NCBI RefSeq assembly: GCF_000585215.1 | Contig: NZ_AONC01000004.1 | Location: 1 to 64,000 of the forward strand | Origin: Imhoffiella purpurea | GTDB lineage: Bacteria; Pseudomonadota; Gammaproteobacteria; Chromatiales; Chromatiaceae | Direction: 5' to 3' | Length of the DNA stretch: 64,000 nt | Part shown: positions 46,325 to 54,588 of the stretch, in pieces | How the letters are laid out: every line of letters starts with the position of its first letter | How positions within the stretch are numbered: the first letter of the stretch is position 1 | Made by a program: the position numbers and the translations under genes | The notes under the pieces: model-generated | What the model saw: the letters and a program-made list of their open reading frames with translations, nothing else | What the model was told of the DNA's origin: nothing | Databases searched by the model: none

Positions 46325-47277
46325 ACGCGCATCTGGCGCTGATCCTGGCGGCCTTCGTCCTGGATCTGGTCTTCGGCGATCCCGTCTATCGGCTCCATCC
46401 GATCCGTCTGCTCGGGATCTGGAGTCTGGCGTGCGAGCGCTGGCTGTTCGGTCTCGGACTGAACGGCCGGATCGGCGGGGTTCTGCATTGGCTGCTGGTG
46501 GTCGCTGGTGCGCTCGCGGGCTGGTGGGGCGTGCGCGAGGGGCTGGTGTGGCTTCATCCCTGGCTGGCTTGGTGCTGGGATCTGTTCCTGGCCTACAGCC
46601 TCCTGAGTTTGGGCGATCTGCTCGTCCATGGCCGGCGCGTACTGGATGCGCTGCCCGATCTGCCCCGCGCACGACAGGCGGTCTCGATGCTGGTGGGGCG
46701 CGATACCGATCGGCTGGGACAAGACGGCGTCGTTCGCGCGACCATCGAGAGCCTTTCCGAGAATCTCACCGATGGCGTGCTGACGCCGCTGTGGGCACTC
46801 TGTCTCTTGGGTCTGCCGGGGCTCGTCCTGGTGAAGGCGGTCTCCAATCTGGATTCCATGGTCGGCTTCAAGAATGAACGCTATGCCCGTTTCGGCTGGG
46901 CCGGCGCGCGCTCGGACGATCTGGCGCACTGGCTGCCGGCACGGCTCTCGGTGCCCCTGATCGCCCTCGCGTCTGCGTTGATGCGGCTGCATCCCGTCCT
47001 CGCCGTGCGCGCGGCGCTGCGTGATCACGCGCTCCTGCCCAGCCCCAACTCGGGCTGGAGCGAGGCCGCCTTCGCTGGCGCGCTGCGGGTGCGTCTCATC
47101 GGCCCCATCCATGCGGGCGGACGCCTGGTCACGCAGGTCTACATGGGCGACCCGGACTGGCCGGCCGATCTCGATGCCGGTCATCTGCGCCAGGCGCTGC
47201 GGCTCATCCGTATCAGCTCGCTGCTGGCGCTGGCGTTCGGACTGGCGTTGGCCGCTGTGCGGCCGATGAGTGTTTGA
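46315..47277 (+). CDS. cbiB: Adenosylcobinamide-phosphate synthase
   Basis: 320 residues with about six membrane helices. CobD/CbiB motifs DLVFGDPVYRLHPIRLLG, VGRDTDRLGQDGVVRA, SLSENLTDGVLTPL, NLDSMVGFKNERY. It attaches the aminopropanol phosphate to adenosylcobyric acid, so after CbiZ opens scavenged cobinamide this enzyme rebuilds it. ATG at 46315 lies inside the cbiZ end. Confidence 0.95.
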   Translation: MDLNAHLALILAAFVLDLVFGDPVYRLHPIRLLGIWSLACERWLFGLGLNGRIGGVLHWLLVVAGALAGWWGVREGLVWLHPWLAWCWDLFLAYSLLSLGDLLVHGRRVLDALPDLPRARQAVSMLVGRDTDRLGQDGVVRATIESLSENLTDGVLTPLWALCLLGLPGLVLVKAVSNLDSMVGFKNERYARFGWAGARSDDLAHWLPARLSVPLIALASALMRLHPVLAVRAALRDHALLPSPNSGWSEAAFAGALRVRLIGPIHAGGRLVTQVYMGDPDWPADLDAGHLRQALRLIRISSLLALAFGLALAAVRPMSV

Positions 47278-47340
47278 ACCGCAAAGACCGCAAAGAGAAT
47301 CAGAAAGGCATTTGCGTGCTTTGCGCCTTTGCGGTTCGAT
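47273..47340. repeat. Dispersed AACCGCAAAG-type repeat, copy 3 (hairpin)
   Basis: Left arm TTTGAACCGCAAAGACCGCA (from 47273) and right arm GCTTTGCGCCTTTGCGGTTC (to about 47338) are nearly perfect inverted copies with a 25-bp centre. It sits between the convergent cbiB and GH57 genes, overlaps the cbiB stop, and may act as bidirectional terminator. Confidence 0.75.
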
Positions 47341-47355
47341 TTTCGAAGTCCTGAT

Positions 47356-49473
47356 TCATGCCAGGAAGAGACGTTCCAGGGCTCCTCGGCCGAGGTTGCC
47401 GCGCTGGTCCTCCGCTTCGATGAAATAACGCACGTCGCCCAGCCCGGGCGGCAGTTCGGCCGTGAAGTAGTGGGCGGTTACCCTGGCCCCGGTCTGGCAG
47501 GGGTAGGGGCCATGATCGGTCATGGTCAGGGTGCGCTCTCCCTGCGGGTCGCGCAGATGCAAAGTAACCCTTTTCAGCCCCGAGAGGTCGTGCACGAACG
47601 TGTGCACGGTCGCCTCGCGGGGTGCGTCGACCAATCCTCCTTGACCCCACTGCTTGCCGCCCGGGTTCTCGGGGGTGACCCATGGCGGGAAGATGGTCGG
47701 CCCGGTCCGGTCGGCGCTGCCGACGAGCCGCTCGAAGTCGCTCCCGGCGATCGACCAGGCGCGATTGGCCGCGTTCGTCACCTGCTGGTCCCAGACGCTC
47801 TGGCCGGTCCAGTACCAGTAATCGCTGGCCTCGGCGGTGAGCAGGAGCCGGGTGAGCTCCGGGAGCGAGGGATGATCCGGCTCGCTGTCCTCCAGGCTGT
47901 GAACGGCGTTCTGCAGCGCGGTCAGCACCGCCCAGGAGTTGAGATCCGGGGAATAGGGCTCGCGATAGCGCCCGAACCATTTCATGAACTGGGGGTCGCC
48001 GTTGTCGGCGCCGCTCCAGGATCCGGCCTCGATATGGACCGCCCGGTCCGGATCCGGCGGGAAGCGCTGCAGATAGTCGGCGATGCCGATCAGCTCGAAG
48101 CGCGGGTCGGCGGCCAGCCATTCGATCATGCGCGCCGTGTTGTGGCGGTAATAGCTCTCGGCGCCGCCGCCGTGGTTGTCGCCGTCCGAGTGCAGGAGGA
48201 GAAAGGGCGGATGCTCGGGGTCGAATCCGCCGTGGTCCTGCAGGTGCTGGTAGAGCTGATCGAAGACGTCCGGATATTGGAGCGCGCCGAATCCGCCGCG
48301 CGCGTCCTCGTTGCCGATGTAACGCTCGGCGGGGATGCCGACGATCTTGTGGGTGGTGCCGTCCGGATCCGTGTAGGCGAGATATTCGGGCCTGAGCAGG
48401 CTGGGCGCGATCTCGGATCCGGTCCAGACGTTGTGCAGACGCAGCCAGTCGGTCACCGCCGGGTCGACCTGGTCGGCGGGATTCGGCGGCAGCATGCCCT
48501 CGCTGGGTCCGGCATAGGGATAGTCCCGACAGGCCCGGTAGCGATGGATGGAGTCGTACATCACGGCCTGGATGCCGGCGGCGTTCAGTGCCGGGATGAT
48601 GCGCGGATGGAAGGCCGTCTCGGGCGGGAAGAGGATAGCCGAGGCGGGGGCGCCGAAGGTCTTGGGGATCAGGGCGCGATGGAGCTGGATCTGGCGGACG
48701 ATGTCGCGCTCCGGGATCAGCGGCATCAGCGGGTGGTAGAAGCCGAAGGCGCTCAGGTCCAGACGCGGATTGCCTAAACTTGTCCTGAGATGGGCGACCG
48801 AGCGGATCTCGCGGGTCCAGTCGGCGAAGCGTCCGCCGCAGCGTCCCTGCTCGGCGCAGCGATCGAGCTGCTCGATCAGCGATCCGCTCCAGCTGCAGGT
48901 CAGTCCGCCGTGCGGCAGATCGGCCTCGGCGTACTGACGGATGGCGGCGGTCACGAAATCGACATAGGGTCCCCCGCGCGAGCCGAAGATGGCGTCCTTC
49001 TCGCCGTCCCAGGCGTTCGGATCCACCGCGTCGTAGTAGGGCTGATGCATGTGCTTGTGGATGCCGAAATAGAGCTTGGGCAGCGCTCCGCCCTCGACGC
49101 GCCGGATGGCGGGGCGGGGCGGGTGCTCCAGCTGGAGCGTGCGGAAGGTCTTGATCCAGTCGTCGCCGCCCGCCAGTTGGATGTCCGACCTGCGGCAGCC
49201 CTCGATCTGGATCTGGACCTCGCCGGGACCGACCAGCCCCGCCTGGATCCGGACGCGGTATCTGTGGCCGCCGTCCGGTTCCTGCGAGACCCAGACGATG
49301 TGGTCGCCGTTGATCAGCCGCTCGCGGCCATGCTGGCGCAGGATGACCTGCGGGAAGGGGATGGGGCCGTCGGCGATCAGGTCGATCTCGAAGGCCGGAT
49401 TCTTGCCGGGTGGATCGCAGACGAGACGCTCGGGGAGAAGGATACTCTGCAGTTGCGTGAAGACGCTGATCAT
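47356..49473 (-). CDS. Glycoside hydrolase family 57 protein
   Basis: 705 residues. The first 120 residues form a beta domain that may bind glycan. GH57 motif 1 is clear (LYFGIHKHMHQPYY near residues 134-147), and later segments ILFPPETAFHPRIIP and LLLHSDGDNHGGG fit the catalytic barrel with Glu and Asp. GH57 enzymes are amylases, branching enzymes or related alpha-glucanases; here it likely works on internal glycogen since no signal peptide is seen. A C-terminal beta domain ends the protein. ATG at 49473. Confidence 0.9.
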   Translation of the reverse strand: MISVFTQLQSILLPERLVCDPPGKNPAFEIDLIADGPIPFPQVILRQHGRERLINGDHIVWVSQEPDGGHRYRVRIQAGLVGPGEVQIQIEGCRRSDIQLAGGDDWIKTFRTLQLEHPPRPAIRRVEGGALPKLYFGIHKHMHQPYYDAVDPNAWDGEKDAIFGSRGGPYVDFVTAAIRQYAEADLPHGGLTCSWSGSLIEQLDRCAEQGRCGGRFADWTREIRSVAHLRTSLGNPRLDLSAFGFYHPLMPLIPERDIVRQIQLHRALIPKTFGAPASAILFPPETAFHPRIIPALNAAGIQAVMYDSIHRYRACRDYPYAGPSEGMLPPNPADQVDPAVTDWLRLHNVWTGSEIAPSLLRPEYLAYTDPDGTTHKIVGIPAERYIGNEDARGGFGALQYPDVFDQLYQHLQDHGGFDPEHPPFLLLHSDGDNHGGGAESYYRHNTARMIEWLAADPRFELIGIADYLQRFPPDPDRAVHIEAGSWSGADNGDPQFMKWFGRYREPYSPDLNSWAVLTALQNAVHSLEDSEPDHPSLPELTRLLLTAEASDYWYWTGQSVWDQQVTNAANRAWSIAGSDFERLVGSADRTGPTIFPPWVTPENPGGKQWGQGGLVDAPREATVHTFVHDLSGLKRVTLHLRDPQGERTLTMTDHGPYPCQTGARVTAHYFTAELPPGLGDVRYFIEAEDQRGNLGRGALERLFLA

Positions 49474-49637
49474 GACGACTGGTTCCCTCGCGGATGGCGT
49501 GGCTGACCTGCGTAGGATAGCCTTCGGAGTCGGCCGGCGTGGAAATGCGATGTCATTCACGGTATTGGGCCGGCAAAATGGACAGGCTATGTGTTCGACG
49601 ACCGGTCCTCGAGCGGCTGTCGCCGAGGGCGTGGAAA

Positions 49638-51659
49638 ATGTCGATCGAGGGGCGACAGGGAGTGGATGATCCAAACAACAGAGAATCCTCGGTTCGCGCG
49701 GCCTTGCGCCAGGATGTCGACGATCTGCCGCCCGCTCCGGCCGCCGCGGTCAAGCTGCTGCGCCTGACGAGCGACCAGGACACGGACATCGCCACCATCT
49801 CGCGCGTGATCGAGACCGAGCCCGCGTTGGCGGCCAAGGTGCTGCACATCGTCAACTCGGCCTTCTATGGATTTCCGCGCAACATCCAGTCCATCCATCG
49901 CGCCGTGACCCTGCTGGGACTCTCGGCCGTGCGCCAGGCCGCCATCCAGATCCTCTTCTTCGAGAGCCTGGTGAAGCGCGGCCGCAGCGGCGTGTTCGAT
50001 CGGCTCTTCTTCTGGCAGCACAGTCTGCTGGTGGCCATCCTCAGCCGATCCATCGGCGAGCGGCTGGGACATCCGGAGCCGGATTCGCTCTATTCTGCCG
50101 GTCTGCTGCACGATCTGGGCAAGGTCATCCTCGAGTCCTACGGACGCATCCGCTACAGCGATTTTCTCGGCATCGCCTCAAACAGCGGCAATCCGACGCG
50201 TCACGACGAGCGTACCTTCTTCGGCGTTACGCACGACATGGTGGGCGCGGTGGTTTGCGAGCGCTGGGAGCTTCCCGATCTGGTCTGCCGCGTTCAGGAG
50301 CTCCATCATGCGCCCAGTCTGTCCACGGGGCTGACGCCCCGGGAGGCTCAGGAGGTCGCCATCGTGGCCATGGCCGACTTCATCGCCTGGACCCAGGGGA
50401 TCGGATCGGTCGACAACCTCAACAACCCACCGCTGTCTCCCGATGTGCTGATGCATGTGCCCTTGGACGCGATCGATCTCCCGGACCTGCTCGAGCGGGC
50501 CGATGCCGAGATCACCGAGATCGGCACCTTCTACGGGCTCCAGTTTCCGACATCGATGCAGCTGCGGGCCAATATGGTGACCGCGGCCATCGGTCTCCGC
50601 GGCACCGGTGTTCCGGAGTCCTCCGGTGAGCGCCCGGATCCTCGGCTCAGTCATACGGCCCCCCATCAGAGCCTGGATCCCGAGGAATTCATTCCGGCCA
50701 CCTTGGACGCGCTTCACAAGGAGTTCGGGATCGACGCTCTCCTGATGATGCAGATCGAGCCCAAGCGGCGCAGCCTGGTCGCCACCCATACCCTGCCGCG
50801 ATCCGCTCCGGCGGCCGTCAACCGCATGCGCATGGAGCTGGCGATCGATACCCTCTCCGGGGATCTGGTCCGCTGTCTGCGCGAGCGTCGGCCGACGCTG
50901 ATCCAGGAGTCGCGGGAGAACGACGACATCCTGATGCCGCTCGGTGTCTCGGAGGCGGCGGCCGTGCCCGTGATGAGCAACGGTCGTCTCCTGGGGGTGC
51001 TCTGGCTCGCCAACGAGCCCGATGGCCTGCCTCTGGTGATCGGCTATCTGCAGGAGGTGCAGCGCGTCGCCGGCGAATTGGGAATCGCCCTGGAACGCAG
51101 CCGGACCTTCGCCCTCGAGCGGGCCAAGGCCGAGATCGACGAGCTGACCAGGTTGTCGAATCGCCGGGCGGTCGATCGGTTCCTTGCGCAGGCGTTCCAG
51201 CAGGCGGTCGAATCGGGACGGCTGTTCGCCGTGGGGCTGGTGGATATCGATCGTTTCAAGAGTTTCAACGACACCTTCGGCCATCAGACCGGCGATGACG
51301 TGCTGCGGATCGTCGCCGATACCATGCGCAGCATGACCCGCCCGAACGATTTCCTGGGCCGTTACGGGGGAGAGGAGTTCCTGTTCGTGCTGGTCGATAG
51401 CGCCGGGAACGGTGCCTTGAGCTATGCCGAGCGCGTTCGGGCTGCCATCGAGCGGCGCGGACGCCTGCTCGTCGATCGCTTTCCGGGGCATGCGCTGACG
51501 GCCAGCATCGGCGTGGCCTTGTGCGACGGACGCGGTGCCGATCCATCCCAGGTGGTTGCGGCGGCCGATCGCGCCCTCTACCGCGCCAAGGCCGGTGGTC
51601 GCAACCAGGTCGTTCCGGCCTGGACCCCCGCGGATTCGCCCGCGCTCGGTTCCGCCTGA
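49638..51659 (+). CDS. HDOD-GAF-GGDEF signalling protein
   Basis: 673 residues. HDOD domain (about 15-225; LPPAPAAAVKLLRL, SAGLLHDLGKVILE), a GAF-like domain (about 335-480) and a GGDEF domain with active GGEEF and an I-site RPND five residues before it. Should produce cyclic-di-GMP under control of HDOD and GAF signals. ATG at 49638 preferred; the open frame continues to 49539. Divergent from the GH57 gene. Confidence 0.93.
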   Translation: MSIEGRQGVDDPNNRESSVRAALRQDVDDLPPAPAAAVKLLRLTSDQDTDIATISRVIETEPALAAKVLHIVNSAFYGFPRNIQSIHRAVTLLGLSAVRQAAIQILFFESLVKRGRSGVFDRLFFWQHSLLVAILSRSIGERLGHPEPDSLYSAGLLHDLGKVILESYGRIRYSDFLGIASNSGNPTRHDERTFFGVTHDMVGAVVCERWELPDLVCRVQELHHAPSLSTGLTPREAQEVAIVAMADFIAWTQGIGSVDNLNNPPLSPDVLMHVPLDAIDLPDLLERADAEITEIGTFYGLQFPTSMQLRANMVTAAIGLRGTGVPESSGERPDPRLSHTAPHQSLDPEEFIPATLDALHKEFGIDALLMMQIEPKRRSLVATHTLPRSAPAAVNRMRMELAIDTLSGDLVRCLRERRPTLIQESRENDDILMPLGVSEAAAVPVMSNGRLLGVLWLANEPDGLPLVIGYLQEVQRVAGELGIALERSRTFALERAKAEIDELTRLSNRRAVDRFLAQAFQQAVESGRLFAVGLVDIDRFKSFNDTFGHQTGDDVLRIVADTMRSMTRPNDFLGRYGGEEFLFVLVDSAGNGALSYAERVRAAIERRGRLLVDRFPGHALTASIGVALCDGRGADPSQVVAAADRALYRAKAGGRNQVVPAWTPADSPALGSA

Positions 51660-51669
51660 TCGGAGATCT

Positions 51670-53217
51670 TCATGGGCTCGAGGTCGGCCGCGGCATGAAA
51701 TGCCCCGGACGGATCCCGAGCGCCAGCAGGATGGCGGCATACACCAGTCCGCCGGCCAGGATCCAGGCGAACAGTTTCAGGATCCGCGTCCCCTGATCGA
51801 GCGCGATCCAGCTCTCCGGCGAGCCGGAGCCGAGCATGATGAGGGCTCCCATCGCCAGGCTGGCCGAGGCGCCCTTGGCGATGAGCGCCGGCCATCCGGG
51901 ACGGCTTCGCAGTGCCCCGCAGCGGAGCAGCCCTTGGAGCAGCAGCCCGGCATTGACCGTGGCCGCGACCGTGGTGCCGATGGCGAGTCCGGCATGGCCG
52001 AGCGGGTACATGAGCGCCAGGCTGACGCCGATGTCCGCGGTCAGAGCGATGGCGGCGATGCGTACCGGAGACCGGGTGTCGTGACGGGCGTAGTAGCCGG
52101 GCGCCAGGACCTTGATCGCCATGAAGCCGAGGATTCCGGGCGCATAGGCCATGAGGCTGAGGCTTGCCATGGTCACGTCCTCGGTGCCGAACGCGTCGGA
52201 GTGGAAGAGCGTCGCCATCAGCGGTCCGGAGAGCGCCAGCAGACCGATCGACGCCGGCAGTCCGAGCAGCAGCACCCAGCGCAGTGCCCATTCCAGGGTC
52301 GCCGAAAAGGCCTCCGGGTCCTGCTCGGCATGCCGCTGAGACAGGCTCGGCAGGATCACGGTCCCGAGCGCCACCGCCAGGATGCCGAGCGGGAACTCCA
52401 TCAGCCGATCCGAATAATAGAGCCAGGAGATGCTGCCGGTGGCGAGCAGGGAGGCCAGTATGGTGTCGAGCAGCAGGCTGATCTGGGCCACCGAGACCCC
52501 GAAGATGGCCGGCCCCATCGTCATCAGGACACGTCTGACGCCCGGATCCCGGATGTTGAGGCGCGGCCGCGGCAGCAGGCCGAGCTGGCGCAGGAAGGGG
52601 ATCTGAAAGGCCAGCTGGGCGACGCCCGCGATCAGCACCCCCAGTGCGAGCGCGACGATGGGCCGATCCAGATGCGGCGCCAGCCAGAGTGCGCAGCCGA
52701 TGAGGCTGAGGTTCAGAATGACCGGGGTGAATGCCGGGACGCCGAAACGCTCATAGGTGTTGAGGATGCCGCCGGCGAGCGCGGTGAGCGAGATGAACAG
52801 CAGATAGGGGAAGGTCAGCTGCAGCAGACCGGCGGCCAGCTCGCGCTGATCCGCATCCGCGGCGAATCCGGGCGCGAACGCCAGGATCAGCACCGGGGCG
52901 CCGAACACGCCGAGGATGGTGAGCAGCAAGAGCCCGGCGCCGAGCGTGCCCGTGATGTCGTCGACGAAGCGCTTGAGTCCCTCCGGGTCCTCTTGCCGGC
53001 GGTATTGGTCGAGCACCGGGACGAAGGCCATCGAGAAGGCGCCCTCGGCGAAGAGGCGACGCATGAAATTTGGAATCTTGAAGGCGACGAAGAAGGCGTC
53101 GGTCGCGGCATCGGCGCCGAAGACGCGGGCGACCACCAGATCGCGGACGAAGCCCAGGATACGCGATAGAAGGGTGTTGCCGCCCACCTTGGCGAGCGAT
53201 GCGGAGAGTGAGGCCAA
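51670..53217 (-). CDS. murJ: Lipid II flippase MurJ
   Basis: 515 residues with 14 predicted membrane helices, MOP exporter superfamily. MurJ patterns: NTLLSRILGFVRDLVVARVFGA, AFFVAFKIPNFMRRLFAEGAF, which are described in two parts, and FAPGFAADA. Flips lipid II for peptidoglycan synthesis. No ATG suits; the TTG at 53217, with a GGAG site upstream, gives an N-terminus like that of other MurJ proteins (511 residues in E. coli). Divergent from rpsT. Confidence 0.94.
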   Translation of the reverse strand: MASLSASLAKVGGNTLLSRILGFVRDLVVARVFGADAATDAFFVAFKIPNFMRRLFAEGAFSMAFVPVLDQYRRQEDPEGLKRFVDDITGTLGAGLLLLTILGVFGAPVLILAFAPGFAADADQRELAAGLLQLTFPYLLFISLTALAGGILNTYERFGVPAFTPVILNLSLIGCALWLAPHLDRPIVALALGVLIAGVAQLAFQIPFLRQLGLLPRPRLNIRDPGVRRVLMTMGPAIFGVSVAQISLLLDTILASLLATGSISWLYYSDRLMEFPLGILAVALGTVILPSLSQRHAEQDPEAFSATLEWALRWVLLLGLPASIGLLALSGPLMATLFHSDAFGTEDVTMASLSLMAYAPGILGFMAIKVLAPGYYARHDTRSPVRIAAIALTADIGVSLALMYPLGHAGLAIGTTVAATVNAGLLLQGLLRCGALRSRPGWPALIAKGASASLAMGALIMLGSGSPESWIALDQGTRILKLFAWILAGGLVYAAILLALGIRPGHFMPRPTSSP

Positions 53218-53273
53218 GCTGGGGCTCCGAAAAATGCGCCGATTATAGAGTTTCGGGCTTCCGTAATAAGCAG

Positions 53274-53302
53274 TTGACACAGGTCGGCATATCGTTAACA
53301 AT
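53274..53302 (+). promoter_or_regulatory. rpsT promoter
   Basis: Perfect -35 TTGACA (53274-53279), 17-bp spacer, -10 AACAAT (53297-53302) or TAACAA one base earlier. About 57 bp before rpsT, in the divergent gap with murJ. Confidence 0.7.
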
Positions 53303-53358
53303 ACGCGATCTTACGTTTTTAATGCAGATTCAAGCAGCCGGATTCTCAGGAGACCCAC

Positions 53359-53622
53359 TTGGCCAATTCAGCACAAGCTCGCAAGCGCGCTCGTCAAGCA
53401 GAAGACCGTCGTCAGCGAAACATGGCGCAGCGCAGCACGTTGCGTACCTTCATCAAGAAGGTGGTCAAGGCTATCCGGGCGCAAGACAAGGATGCTGCCA
53501 TTCAAGCCTTCAAAGAGGCTGTGCCGCAGATCGATCGCGCCGCCCGCAAAGGCCTGATCCACGCGAACAAGGCCGCTCGACACAAGAGCCGCCTCAACGC
53601 GCACATCAAGGCGATGGCCTGA
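53359..53622 (+). CDS. rpsT: 30S ribosomal protein S20
   Basis: 87 residues, basic and helical ([33 protein letters not shown]). Starts with TTG at 53359, with AGGAGA six bases upstream. E. coli rpsT also uses UUG, which takes part in its autoregulation, so the rare start is probably conserved on purpose. Monocistronic, with its own promoter and terminator. Confidence 0.97.
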   Translation: MANSAQARKRARQAEDRRQRNMAQRSTLRTFIKKVVKAIRAQDKDAAIQAFKEAVPQIDRAARKGLIHANKAARHKSRLNAHIKAMA

Positions 53623-53626
53623 TAAG

Positions 53627-53652
53627 AAAACCGGCGACGAGCCGGTTTTTTT
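53627..53652 (+). terminator. rpsT intrinsic terminator
   Basis: AAAACCGGC (53627-53635), loop GACGA, GCCGGTTTT (53641-53649) with a T-run to 53652, 4 bp after the rpsT stop. Confidence 0.92.
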
Positions 53653-53662
53653 ATGCCCGCAT

Positions 53663-53693
53663 CCCGTCCCTCGAGTTCCACTCGAGGGACGGG
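53663..53693. terminator. 13-bp-stem hairpin between rpsT and lgt
   Basis: Perfect arms CCCGTCCCTCGAG (53663-53675) and CTCGAGGGACGGG (53681-53693), loop TTCCA. It lies 11 bp after the lgt stop (minus strand) and could end that transcript, though no T-run follows. Confidence 0.6.
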
Positions 53694-53704
53694 AACGAAA
53701 TGGG

Positions 53705-54556
53705 TCAGATGTCCTGCGGTTGGGAGCCGATCCCGGCGCGCTGGCGATAGGCGAGCCCCAGCAGAATCAGCCCGGCCAGCAGCATGGGGATCGACAGCAG
53801 CTGTCCCATGGTGAGCCAGTCGAAGGCGAGATAGCCGATATGGGCGTCCGGCGTGCGCACGAACTCGACCAGGAAGCGGAAGGTCCCGTAGCACGCCAGG
53901 AAGAGTCCCGAGACCGCCATCATGGGGCGCGGCTTGCTCGAATAGAGCCAGAGGATCGCGAAGAGGGCCAGTCCCTCCAGGCCCGCCTCGTAGAGCTGCG
54001 AGGGGTGGACGGCCGGGCTCAGCATCGTGCCGGCCGGCTGATCCAGGCATTGTCTCGGAAAGTCGGCGCAGGGGAGTTGCATGCCCCAGGGCACGTCCGT
54101 CCGGTGCCCCCAGAGCTCGCCGTTGATGAAGTTGCCGATGCGCCCGGCGAAGAGTCCGGGCGGGACCAGTGGCGCCAGGAAGTCGGCGACCTGGAAGAAA
54201 CGCATCCGGTGCCGGCGGGCGAAGAGGAAGATGGCCGTCAGCACGCCGATCAGTCCGCCATGGAAGGACATGCCGCCCTCCCAGACCTTGAGGATGTTGA
54301 GCGGGTTGGCCAGGATCTGGTCGTATCCATAGAAGAGCATGTAGCCCAGCCGTCCCCCGGCGATGGTCCCCAGGATGCAGTAGAAGACGAGGTCGTCCAG
54401 GCGCTCGGCGCTCCAGGGCGCGCCCATTCGGCCGATGCGCCAGCGTCCCAGCCCCCAGGCCGTGGCGAATCCGACGAGATACATGAGTCCGTACCAATGG
54501 ACCTTGAGCGGTCCGATGGCGAGTGCGATGGGGTCGATGTCGGGATAGGTCAGCAT
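53705..54556 (-). CDS. lgt: Prolipoprotein diacylglyceryl transferase
   Basis: 283 residues, seven membrane helices. Lgt signature [14 protein letters not shown] with the essential Arg, plus [11 protein letters not shown] near the N-terminus. Attaches diacylglycerol to lipobox cysteines, the first step for the lipoproteins seen elsewhere in the window. ATG at 54556. Confidence 0.96.
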   Translation of the reverse strand: MLTYPDIDPIALAIGPLKVHWYGLMYLVGFATAWGLGRWRIGRMGAPWSAERLDDLVFYCILGTIAGGRLGYMLFYGYDQILANPLNILKVWEGGMSFHGGLIGVLTAIFLFARRHRMRFFQVADFLAPLVPPGLFAGRIGNFINGELWGHRTDVPWGMQLPCADFPRQCLDQPAGTMLSPAVHPSQLYEAGLEGLALFAILWLYSSKPRPMMAVSGLFLACYGTFRFLVEFVRTPDAHIGYLAFDWLTMGQLLSIPMLLAGLILLGLAYRQRAGIGSQPQDI

Positions 54557-54588
54557 GTTGGCGGATAGGACGAGTGAGAGTGATCAGC

